NCBI GenBank assembly: GCA_029098085.1
Contig: JAQXNQ010000413.1
Location: 1-10,004, forward strand
DNA: 10,004 bases
Source: Oscillospiraceae bacterium
GTDB lineage: Bacteria > Bacillota > Clostridia > Oscillospirales > Ruminococcaceae
Direction of reading: 5' to 3'
The position numbers and the translations under genes are program-made. The notes beneath the pieces were generated by a model. It made no database searches. It was not told the DNA's origin and saw nothing but the letters and a program-made list of their open reading frames with translations. Of this stretch, positions 1 to 5,855 are shown in pieces; within the stretch, counting starts at the first letter, position 1; the number at the start of each line of letters is the position of its first letter.

Positions 1-2267
1 CCCTCTTCTATATCTGCATGGGGCACATGTTCGGCTGGCCTCTGCCCGGCTTTCTGCTGGGAGGCCGGAACGTCATGACCCTGGCCCTAACCCAGTTCCT
101 GCTGCTGCTGCCGGTGCTCTTTCTGAACAGCAAATACTTCAGAACCGGCTTCTCCACCCTGCTGCGGGGCTCCCCCAACATGGATTCGCTGATCGCTCTG
201 GGCTCCGCCGCTGCCACGGTCTACGGCATCATTTCCCTCTACCGGCTGGGCTATGCCCTGGCGGACGGGAACCTTCACGCCGCCCACGAAGCCGCCATGG
301 ATCTGTACTTTGAGTCGGCCGGCATGATTCTGACCCTGATCACCCTGGGCAAATTCCTGGAGACCCGGGCCAGAGCCCGCACCTCCGACGCCATCTCCGG
401 CCTGATCGCCCTGCGCCCCCAGACCGCCACGGTGGTTCGGGGAGACGCGGAGGAGGAGGTTCCCGTCTCCCAGCTGCAGAAGGGCGACCTGATCGCCATC
501 CGCTCGGGACAGGCCCTGCCGGTGGACGGCGTGGTGGAAAGCGGCAGCGGCTCGGTGGATGAATCCGCTCTGACCGGCGAAAGCCTGCCGGTGTCCAAGG
601 AGCCGGGCAGCCGGGTTACCGGCGCATCCATCTGCAAAACCGGCTATTTCCGCTTCCGCGCCACCGAGGTGGGCGAGGACACCACCCTCTCCCAGATCAT
701 CCGGCTGATGGAGGACGCGGCCTCCTCCAAAGCCCCCATCGCCCGGCTGGCCGACCGGATCAGCGGCGTTTTCGTGCCGGTGGTCATCGGCATCGCCCTG
801 CTGGCCTGCGTCATCTGGCTGCTGGCCGGTGAATCCATCGCTTTTGCCCTGAACATCGCCATTTCGGTGCTGGTCATCTCCTGCCCCTGCGCGCTGGGAC
901 TGGCCACCCCCACCGCCATCATGGTGGGCACCGGCGTGGGCGCCCGCAGCGGCATCCTGATCAAATCCGCCGAGGCGCTGGAGACCGCCCACAAAATCGA
1001 CACGGTGGTGCTGGACAAGACCGGCACCATCACTGAAGGAAAGCCTCAGGTCACCGATCTGCTGGCAGTGGGCGCGGATACCAACCGGCTGCTGCATCTG
1101 GCGGCGTCGCTGGAAAAGCAGTCGGAGCACCCGCTGGCCGATGCGATTCTCCGCTGCGCCGAAGGGCGGGGCGTCGCCCTCTCTGCTGCGGAGGAGTATG
1201 AGACCCTGCCCGGCATGGGCATCCGGGGCGTGGTGGACGGCTGCGAGGTGCTGGCCGGCAACGCCCGCCTGCTGCGGAGCCGGGGCGTTCCGGTGGAGAA
1301 GCAGGAAGAGGTGGCTTCCCGCCTTGCCTCGGAGGGCAAGACCTCCCTGTATATCGCCGCGGACGGCCAGCTCATCGGCATCATTGGAGCGGCGGATCCC
1401 GTCCGGCCCACCAGCCGGGAAGCCATCCGGGAGCTGGAGGAGATGGGGGTGCGGGTGGTCATGCTCACCGGCGACAGCAAGGTGACCGCCGAAGCCATCC
1501 GCCGTCAGCTGTCGCTGGACAGCGCCGTGGCGGAGGTGCTGCCCCAGGACAAGGAAGCGCAGATTTCCCTGCTGCAGCAGCAGGGCGCCAAAGTGGCCAT
1601 GGTGGGCGACGGCATCAACGACGCCCCCGCTCTGGCCCGGGCGGATGTGGGCGTCGCCATCGGCGCAGGTACCGATGTGGCCATCGAATCGGCCGATGTG
1701 GTGCTGGTGCGCAGCGACCTGCAGGACGTCCCCGCCATGATCCGGCTGAGCCGGGCGGTCATGCGCAACATCCGCCAGAACCTGTTCTGGGCGCTGTTTT
1801 ACAACAGCATCGGCATTCCGCTGGCGGCGGGGCTTCTGTATATTCCCTTCGGACTGAAGCTGAACCCCATCTTCGCGGCCGCCGCCATGAGCCTCAGCTC
1901 GGTCTGCGTGGTGACCAACGCTCTGCGGCTGCGGCTGTTCCGCCCCCGGAAGGCGGGGACGGCTGAAGTGGTTTCCCCGCGGCAGGAGGAAGCGGTCTGC
2001 GCAGCGCTCTCCCCTGACCCATCCATTCAATCCAATCAAACCAAAGAAGGAGTGTCCCCCATGAAAAAGACCATGAAAATTGAAGGCATGATGTGCGCTC
2101 ATTGCTCCGGCCGGGTGGAAAAGGCCCTGAACGCCCTGGACGGCGTCACCGCCGTAGTTAATCTGGAGGCGGGCACCGCTTCCGTGACCCTGACCAAAGA
2201 GGTGCCGGACGAGGTGCTGAAGGCCGCCGTCACCGACGCGGGCTATGATGTGACCGGCATCGAATGA
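1..2267 (+). CDS. copA: Cu(I)-exporting P1B-type ATPase with C-terminal CopZ-like HMA domain (5' partial)
   Basis: ATP-driven copper(I) efflux pump of the inner membrane. The frame is open from base 3, so the true start and any N-terminal metal-binding domains lie upstream. Numbering is from the ATG at 18, which is probably internal because the residues before it continue a membrane helix. Visible motifs: actuator TGES 186-189, membrane CPC 289-291, phosphorylated Asp in DKTGT at 333, SEHP with His371, GDGIND 530-535, and Tyr595-Asn596 and MSLSS 624-628 in the last two helices. CPC plus YN plus MxxSS is the established Cu(I)/P1B-1 signature. After a polar linker (about 642-681) comes a 68-residue heavy-metal-associated domain (682-749) with the copper-binding motif MMCAHC (Cys693, Cys696). 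A C-terminal position for this domain is unusual; copZ is normally a separate gene. csoR follows 11 bases later, implying a copper-induced operon. Function is very likely; silver could also be transported. Confidence 0.96.
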   Translation, partial: LFYICMGHMFGWPLPGFLLGGRNVMTLALTQFLLLLPVLFLNSKYFRTGFSTLLRGSPNMDSLIALGSAAATVYGIISLYRLGYALADGNLHAAHEAAMDLYFESAGMILTLITLGKFLETRARARTSDAISGLIALRPQTATVVRGDAEEEVPVSQLQKGDLIAIRSGQALPVDGVVESGSGSVDESALTGESLPVSKEPGSRVTGASICKTGYFRFRATEVGEDTTLSQIIRLMEDAASSKAPIARLADRISGVFVPVVIGIALLACVIWLLAGESIAFALNIAISVLVISCPCALGLATPTAIMVGTGVGARSGILIKSAEALETAHKIDTVVLDKTGTITEGKPQVTDLLAVGADTNRLLHLAASLEKQSEHPLADAILRCAEGRGVALSAAEEYETLPGMGIRGVVDGCEVLAGNARLLRSRGVPVEKQEEVASRLASEGKTSLYIAADGQLIGIIGAADPVRPTSREAIRELEEMGVRVVMLTGDSKVTAEAIRRQLSLDSAVAEVLPQDKEAQISLLQQQGAKVAMVGDGINDAPALARADVGVAIGAGTDVAIESADVVLVRSDLQDVPAMIRLSRAVMRNIRQNLFWALFYNSIGIPLAAGLLYIPFGLKLNPIFAAAAMSLSSVCVVTNALRLRLFRPRKAGTAEVVSPRQEEAVCAALSPDPSIQSNQTKEGVSPMKKTMKIEGMMCAHCSGRVEKALNALDGVTAVVNLEAGTASVTLTKEVPDEVLKAAVTDAGYDVTGIE
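2047..2052 (+). promoter_or_regulatory. Internal Shine-Dalgarno before the CopZ-like domain
   Basis: AAGGAG lies 8 bases before the in-frame ATG at 2061, an ideal bacterial spacing, inside the copA reading frame. Bases 2016-2046 are locally A-rich and read like a former intergenic spacer (Pro-Ser-Ile-Gln-Ser-Asn-Gln-Thr-Lys). Initiation here would release the HMA domain as a free protein. The motif and spacing are seen directly; its use in the cell is inferred. Confidence 0.65.
2061..2267 (+). CDS. copZ: Possible free CopZ-like copper chaperone made from an internal start
   Basis: The last 68 codons of the copA frame form a complete heavy-metal-associated domain with its own ATG and Shine-Dalgarno. 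It begins Met-Lys-Lys-Thr-Met-Lys-Ile and carries GMMCAHCSGRV near the N-terminus, then a betaalphabetabetaalphabeta-like pattern ending GYDVTGIE. This is the usual length and layout of bacterial CopZ, a cytosolic Cu(I) chaperone that hands copper to CopA and CsoR. The domain could be made only as a CopA tail, only as a free chaperone (if the linker contains an unnoticed frameshift in the source), or as both. E. coli also makes a chaperone from copA, but by ribosomal frameshifting near the 5' end, so the present arrangement would be a different route. Confidence 0.5.
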   Translation: MKKTMKIEGMMCAHCSGRVEKALNALDGVTAVVNLEAGTASVTLTKEVPDEVLKAAVTDAGYDVTGIE

Positions 2268-2278
2268 GGTGACGGGCT

Positions 2279-2548
2279 ATGATGGCAGACAAGGATAAGG
2301 TCTCCCGGCTGGTGAAAACCGCCCGGGGCCAGCTGGACGGCGTGCTGCGGATGATCGAGGAGGATCGCTACTGCATGGAGGTTTCGGCCCAGCTGCGGGC
2401 GGCTCAGGCGCTGCTGGCCAAGGCCGACCGGGAGATCCTCAAGGCTCACATCGCCCACTGCGTCCGGGACGCCTTTGATTCCCGGGACGAGGCGGAAATT
2501 GACCGGAAAATCGAAGAGCTGGTGCAGGCCATGGAAAAGATCGGCTGA
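2279..2548 (+). CDS. csoR: CsoR-family copper-sensing transcriptional repressor
   Basis: Small all-helical DNA-binding repressor (89 residues; family usual about 85-105). In the absence of Cu(I), CsoR proteins bind the copper operon promoter and release it when copper binds. The metal-site triad is intact: Cys32, His57 and Cys61, with the 25- and 4-residue spacing known from CsoR (Cys36/His61/Cys65 in Mycobacterium tuberculosis). The conserved start KVSRLVKTARGQLDGVLRMIEEDRYC is split over residues 7-32 and typical of the family. AGGTGA sits 6 bases before the ATG at 2279 and 9 before a second ATG at 2282, so either could be the start. It lies 11 bases after copA and probably shares its mRNA, giving autoregulation. 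The C-H-C site favours copper over the formaldehyde (FrmR) and nickel (RcnR) branches. No operator is visible inside the window. Confidence 0.93.
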   Translation: MMADKDKVSRLVKTARGQLDGVLRMIEEDRYCMEVSAQLRAAQALLAKADREILKAHIAHCVRDAFDSRDEAEIDRKIEELVQAMEKIG

Positions 2549-2565
2549 GCATCACACAAAGCTGA

Positions 2566-2602
2566 AACTCCCCGCTCCGAAACCATCGCGGAGCGGGGAG
2601 TT
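2566..2602 (+). terminator. 14-bp hairpin ending the copA-csoR unit
   Basis: Perfect inverted repeat: AACTCCCCGCTCCG (2566-2579), 9-base loop, CGGAGCGGGGAGTT (2589-2602), 18 bases after the csoR stop. There is no clear T-run after it (TTAGAGCGTGTCG), so it is a terminator-like hairpin rather than a textbook intrinsic terminator. The element starting at 2609 may have displaced the original T-tract. Confidence 0.6.
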
Positions 2603-2693
2603 AGAGCGTGTCGAAAAAATCGCTACTGATTGATGATTTGCACAAATAGGCAACTCACTTTCAATTTGTTGCCAAGGCATTTAAAGTTCCATC

Positions 2694-2713
2694 GCTTTCG
2701 CTCACGCGAAAGC
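2694..2713. repeat. 8-bp hairpin with tetraloop
   Basis: GCTTTCGC (2694-2701), loop TCAC, GCGAAAGC (2706-2713), a perfect stem. Read on the - strand the loop is GTGA, a GNRA tetraloop, which hints that the structured RNA, if there is one, is read from the - strand. It runs directly into a second palindrome-rich stretch (AGCTGC 2711-2716 against GCAGCT at about 2725-2730). Confidence 0.55.
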
Positions 2714-2799
2714 TGCAGCTCAGCGCAGCTAAGCGCGAACCTCTTACGAGCTTCTTGCGGACTGGTACCACTCATCGACTTTTGCCATGGATTATGGGT

Positions 2800-2838
2800 C
2801 AAGGGGCGCGCCCCTTGCGGGTCCAGGGCAGCGCCCTG
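2800..2838. repeat. Paired GC-rich palindromes
   Basis: CAAGGGGCGCGCCCCTTG (2800-2817) is a perfect 18-bp palindrome. Six bases further on, CAGGGC (2824-2829) pairs with GCCCTG (2833-2838) over a 3-base loop. They form the GC-rich core of the 2609-3036 element. Confidence 0.6.
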
Positions 2839-2916
2839 TGTCGCCTGGATTTGCCCTGCGGTCAAATCTCGCAGAGGGCGAAATCTCTTATATGCTCATA
2901 AAAAGTCAGGAAAGCT

Positions 2917-2941
2917 CGAGAACCCTACTAAGGGGTTCTCG
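2917..2941. repeat. 9-bp hairpin upstream of the terminator stem
   Basis: CGAGAACCC (2917-2925), loop TACTAAG, GGGTTCTCG (2933-2941). It ends one base before the terminator stem at 2943, so the two would stack in a + strand transcript. Confidence 0.55.
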
Positions 2942-2942
2942 T

Positions 2943-2984
2943 ATGGATGGAACCGACTCGATGCCGGTTCCATCCATTCTTTTT
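2943..2984 (+). terminator. Strong intrinsic terminator, + strand
   Basis: 13-bp perfect stem ATGGATGGAACCG (2943-2955), 9-base loop, CGGTTCCATCCAT (2965-2977), followed at once by TCTTTTT. This is the best intrinsic terminator in the window. It points rightwards, so it could end read-through from copA-csoR or a + strand transcript of the repeat element, and would protect ctpA from antisense transcription. Confidence 0.8.
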
Positions 2985-3043
2985 ACGTTGCCTTTTCGTT
3001 TTGTGCAACTTTTTCTTGAAAGCCACTTTTTCGACAGCCTGGA

Positions 3044-3072
3044 GCCCCCGGTTTCATAAAGAAGCCGGGGGC
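3044..3072 (-). terminator. Hairpin after the ctpA-like gene
   Basis: GCCCCCGG (3044-3051) pairs with CCGGGGGC (3065-3072); a U-G pair and three more pairs extend the stem to 12 bp with an ATAAA loop. It stands 36 bases beyond the ctpA stop on the - strand and would end that operon. As with the copper-unit hairpin, the T-run is missing and the inverted end of the repeat element begins 7 bases further on. Confidence 0.55.
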
Positions 3073-3108
3073 CCTGTCTATTGTCTGCATAAGCTTCAGT
3101 GCTCTGCC

Positions 3109-4305
3109 TTATTTGTCAATCATACTTTCCAGCACGTTCATGGCCTTTTTCAGCTGAGGGTCGGTGTACTCGTCCAGCACCTCCAGATTCTGCTTCTGCT
3201 CGGCTGTCAGGGCCACCTCGTAATCCGGCTTGACGCCGACGCCCTGGAAGTTGACGCCGCTGTGGGGGTTATAGTAAGCCGTCGTGGTGATGATGGCGGA
3301 GCCGTCCTCCAGCGCATAAGCGGTCTGCAGCACGCCCTTGCCGTAGGTGGTCTCCCCTATCAGCTCGGCAGCCCGGAAATCCCGCAGGTCACAGGCGAAC
3401 AGCTCAGCGGCACTGGCAGTGTCCCCGTTGATCAGGCAGACCATGGGCAGCTCGACACAATCGGCATCCGAGGTGTACAGCACGCTGGTCTCGCCTTTGT
3501 GGTTGGTCTGGGAGATCAGATCGCCCTCCGGCAGCAGATAGTCCAGCATTTCTGCCACACTGGAAACCAGACCGCCCGTATTGCCCCGGACATCAAAAAT
3601 CAGTCCCTGCGCACCCTGGCTCTTCAGATCCTCCACCGCGTAGCGGAAATCCTCAAAGGTGGAGGCGTTGAAACTGCCCACCTTCACATAGCCCAGCGTG
3701 TCGATCATCCGGTAGGAGATGCCGGAGTCCTTGACCCGCTTGCGGGTGATGTCCACCGTGTATTCCTCGCTGTCCCGGCGGTAGACCAGATTCACCACCG
3801 TGCCGTCCTCGCCCTGGATGGACTCCACGGAGTTTTCAAAGCCCATGGCCAGCACATCCTTACCGTCGATTTTGATGATCATGTCTCCGGCCTGCAGACC
3901 CGCTGCTTCGGCGGGCGAACCGGTGCTGACCGCTGTCAGCAGCAGGTAGCCGCTGTCGTCCAGCATGGCCGACACGCCGATGCCGATGAGCTCGCCGGCG
4001 TTCTGCTGCTGGTACTGCTTATATTCCTCCTGAGTCATGTAGCGGGAGTACACATCGCCCAGACCGTCCATATAGCCGTCGGCGATGCTGTCCATCAGGG
4101 CTTCCTCGTCCACATCCCACAGGTACTGGTTGCGGACAATCTTGTCTATCTCGGACAGCTTGCTGTACATCTCCTCCCGCTCGGCGACGTTGGCCACCTT
4201 GCCGTTGAAGATGTTCAGGGCATAGTACATGGTGATGATGAAGGTGGCGGCCGCCGCAATCGCCATGAAGCAGATGGCCGCTCCGAGGGAAATCTTTTTG
4301 TTCAT
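3109..4305 (-). CDS. ctpA: S41-family C-terminal processing protease with PDZ domain
   Basis: Membrane-anchored serine protease of the CtpA/CtpB/Prc family acting outside the cytoplasmic membrane, where such enzymes trim or degrade cell-wall hydrolases and signalling proteins. The 398-residue product has one N-terminal membrane anchor (about 5-30), a short helical region, a PDZ domain (about 105-185, with SPAEAAGLQAGD) and the S41 core (about 195-375). The Ser-Lys-Gln triad is visible: Ser298 in NGDTASAAE, Lys323 in TYGKG and Gln327, with the spacings (25 and 4) of Bacillus subtilis CtpB Ser309/Lys334/Gln338. The ATG at 4305 is chosen because GGAGG precedes it by 5 bases; an upstream in-frame extension to 4368 crosses the intergenic repeat and lacks support. 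It follows the M23 genes by 102 bases. The ftsEX neighbourhood suggests the M23 proteins as substrates (inference). Confidence 0.92.
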   Translation of the reverse strand: MNKKISLGAAICFMAIAAAATFIITMYYALNIFNGKVANVAEREEMYSKLSEIDKIVRNQYLWDVDEEALMDSIADGYMDGLGDVYSRYMTQEEYKQYQQQNAGELIGIGVSAMLDDSGYLLLTAVSTGSPAEAAGLQAGDMIIKIDGKDVLAMGFENSVESIQGEDGTVVNLVYRRDSEEYTVDITRKRVKDSGISYRMIDTLGYVKVGSFNASTFEDFRYAVEDLKSQGAQGLIFDVRGNTGGLVSSVAEMLDYLLPEGDLISQTNHKGETSVLYTSDADCVELPMVCLINGDTASAAELFACDLRDFRAAELIGETTYGKGVLQTAYALEDGSAIITTTAYYNPHSGVNFQGVGVKPDYEVALTAEQKQNLEVLDEYTDPQLKKAMNVLESMIDK

Positions 4306-4325
4306 TGCAACCTCCATATCTATAT

Positions 4326-4405
4326 AGTGAAGAGTGAAGAGTTTTGGTATTCCGTTCGCTGCGCTCACTTAAATAAAGCAGGGCAGCGCAAATTCACTTT
4401 TCACC
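4326..4405. repeat. 80-bp palindromic intergenic repeat between M23 gene 2 and ctpA
   Basis: AGTGAAGAGTGAA (4326-4338) and TTCACTTTTCACC (4393-4405) are inverted copies with 11 of 13 bases matching. Inside, TGCGCT (4360-4365) pairs with AGCGCA (4385-4390). The left arm continues a GTGAAGA tandem. It starts 21 bases upstream of the ctpA ATG and ends 2 bases before the M23 stop codon, filling the gap almost exactly. It looks like a small MITE or REP-type insertion. In the - strand mRNA it would fold between the two cistrons. Confidence 0.6.
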
Positions 4406-4407
4406 GT

Positions 4408-5838
4408 TTACGGGCTCACATAGCCCAGCGGGTTCTGGGTAACGCCGTTGATCCGCACCTCAAAATGCAGATGCGGGCCGGTGGAATTGCCGGTGGAACC
4501 GACTTTGGCGATGACCTGTCCCCGGGTGACCGTATCCCCGGCGCTGACCAGCAGGGCGCTGGCGTGGGCGTAGAGGGTGGCGTATCCGCCGCCGTGGTCG
4601 ATGATCACATAGTTGCCGTAGCTGTAATGGCTGGCGGCCAGAATCACTGTGCCGCTCTCCGCTGCCAGAATGTCGGCGCCGTTGATGCCGCCGCCGCTGA
4701 TGTCGATGCCGTAGTGGAAATAGCCCGTCTGCTGGCCGTAGGAGCACCAGACGGTATAAAACCCGTTCAGCGGCCAGATGAAATTGGTGTGGACCTCGCT
4801 GTCAGAGCTGCCGGAGCTTCCCGGGCTGTCGGAGGAACCGGATTCTTCGGACGGCTCAGAGGACGGCTCACTGCTCTCTTCGGAACTTTCGCCCGCTTCG
4901 GAAGCGGCTGCTTCCTCCTGACGGCGGCGTTCCTCTTCCTCCTGCCGGAGACGTTCCTCTTCCTGTCTGCGGCGCTCTTCCTCTTCCCTGCGGAGCCGTT
5001 CCTGCTCGGCGAACCAAGCCTGAATCTCCTTTTCCACCTGCTCAGATTCCTCCCGCAGGGCATTGAGATCCTGCAGGGCGTCATCCGCCTGGGCGGCGTA
5101 CTGATCCAGCAGCTCCTGATTCTCCGCATAGCTGTCGGACAGGCTGGCCTGGGCGGTGCGCAGGGCCTCCTGCTGGCCGGTCAGGGCGGCGCGCTGGGAA
5201 AGAATCTCCTCCGTTTCCCGCTCCAGCTGCTGCTTCCGGGTCTCCAGCTCCTCCTTCTGCGTCTCCAGGCCGGTTTTCTGCTCCCGCAGGCGCAGAACCA
5301 GCTGCTGGTCGCTCTGGGACACCGCCTTCATCAGGGCGGCGCCGGTGAAAAAGTCCGAGAAACTGTCGGCGGACAGCAGCATCCGCAGAGAGGAAAGCTC
5401 CCCCGCCATATAGAGGGAGCGCATCCGGGTCTGAAACTGCGAAACGGTATCGGACAGGCTCTGCTCCGCATCGGCAATCTGCTCTCCGGCGGCGGCGATG
5501 TCCTCTTCCAGCTGCTCCTTCTTCTGCTGCCTGTCGGCGATGTCAGCCGACAGGGCCAGAATCTGCTCCCCCATCAGGTCGACCTGCTGCTGGCTCAGCA
5601 TCAGCTGCTCGTAAAGCTGCTGGTTGTAGGCCTCCTGCTGATCCACCCTGCCTTCCATGGCGGCCAGATTGCGGTTGGCCTCGTCCAGCCGCTGCTGAAG
5701 CTCCTGCTGACGCTGCTCCATATCGCTGAGGCTGTCGTCGGCCCAGACCGTGCCGGGCCATACCGCACCGGGGAGAGCGGCGCTGACCATCAGAGCGGCC
5801 AGCAGAGCCGCTCCGGCGCTGCGAATAAACGGTTTCAA
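4408..5838 (-). CDS. Secreted coiled-coil M23 (LytM) peptidase, copy 2, EnvC-like
   Basis: Exported peptidoglycan hydrolase or hydrolase activator (476 residues) acting in the cell wall, likely under FtsEX control. Order: signal peptide (1-33, cleavage likely after VWA), long coiled coil (about 36-310), Ser/Glu/Pro-rich linker (313-348), LytM domain (about 353-476). All zinc-site residues are present: His375 and Asp379 in HYGID, His425 in LYAHAS, His456 and His458 in HLH, so it should be catalytic, unlike the degenerate E. coli EnvC. The middle holds the EnvC-type segment RMRSLYMAGELSS. The start is TTG, supported by AAGGGAGG 9 bases upstream; that site overlaps the stop of copy 1, suggesting translational coupling. 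Residues 281-310 are two near-identical 15-residue Arg/Glu units. Paralogue of the gene just upstream; the linker is the main difference. The exact bond cleaved cannot be told. Confidence 0.9.
   Translation of the reverse strand: MKPFIRSAGAALLAALMVSAALPGAVWPGTVWADDSLSDMEQRQQELQQRLDEANRNLAAMEGRVDQQEAYNQQLYEQLMLSQQQVDLMGEQILALSADIADRQQKKEQLEEDIAAAGEQIADAEQSLSDTVSQFQTRMRSLYMAGELSSLRMLLSADSFSDFFTGAALMKAVSQSDQQLVLRLREQKTGLETQKEELETRKQQLERETEEILSQRAALTGQQEALRTAQASLSDSYAENQELLDQYAAQADDALQDLNALREESEQVEKEIQAWFAEQERLRREEEERRRQEEERLRQEEEERRRQEEAAASEAGESSEESSEPSSEPSEESGSSDSPGSSGSSDSEVHTNFIWPLNGFYTVWCSYGQQTGYFHYGIDISGGGINGADILAAESGTVILAASHYSYGNYVIIDHGGGYATLYAHASALLVSAGDTVTRGQVIAKVGSTGNSTGPHLHFEVRINGVTQNPLGYVSP
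4909..4998 (-). repeat. Tandem 45-bp coding repeat (Arg/Glu-rich units)
   Basis: Two imperfect 45-bp units, 4954-4998 and 4909-4953, encode RLRREEEERRRQEEE and RLRQEEEERRRQEEA (13 of 15 residues identical), residues 281-310 of M23 copy 2. This adds a highly charged helix just before the Ser/Glu/Pro linker and is absent from copy 1, so it looks like a local expansion. Confidence 0.75.
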
Positions 5839-5847
5839 ATTGCGCCG

Positions 5848-5855
5848 CCTCCCTT
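5848..5855 (-). promoter_or_regulatory. Ribosome binding site supporting the TTG start of M23 copy 2
   Basis: On the - strand AAGGGAGG ends 9 bases before TTG at 5838. The TAA stop of M23 copy 1 (5854-5856) overlaps this site, so ribosomes ending copy 1 would be placed to start copy 2. No ATG with a comparable site exists nearby in frame. Confidence 0.75.

Larger units (their letters stand above)
2609..3036. repeat. 428-bp MITE-like element with inverted ends and dense internal hairpins
   Basis: This stretch holds no convincing gene; it is lower in GC at its ends and codes only for low-quality frames. It is bounded by perfect 10-bp inverted ends, TGTCGAAAAA at 2609-2618 and TTTTTCGACA at 3027-3036. 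Matching inner arms follow on both sides: TTGCACAAA 2638-2646 against TTTGTGCAA 3000-3008, and GGCAAC 2649-2654 against GTTGCC 2987-2992, with similar spacing (19 and 18 bases), giving an imperfect terminal inverted repeat of about 45-50 bp. Inside are several independent stem-loops (listed separately). No transposase is encoded and no flush target duplication is seen. It may be a non-autonomous mobile element, a repeated structured RNA, or both. That it repeats elsewhere in the genome is inferred. Confidence 0.6.

Noticed and set aside
87..2102. Open frame of 671 codons antisense to copA
   Set aside because: His/Gly/Gln-rich shadow of the GC-rich copA gene; no recognisable domain and no ribosome binding site.
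2641..3000. CRISPR array or tRNA in the intergenic region
   Set aside because: No regularly spaced direct repeats and no cloverleaf with TTC-type arm; the inverted repeats are of differing sequence and spacing.
2609..3036. Group II intron or insertion sequence
   Set aside because: No reverse transcriptase or transposase frame, no GUGYG-type 5' end, no recognisable domain V, and no flush target duplication.
2623..3059. Short open frames on both strands in the intergenic element
   Set aside because: They run through palindromes and the terminator, have no family resemblance I recognise, and are better explained by the repeat structure.
4306..4368. N-terminal extension of the S41 protease to 4368
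   Set aside because: It would translate part of the 80-bp palindromic repeat and displace the membrane anchor from the N-terminus; the ATG at 4305 has GGAGG 5 bases upstream.
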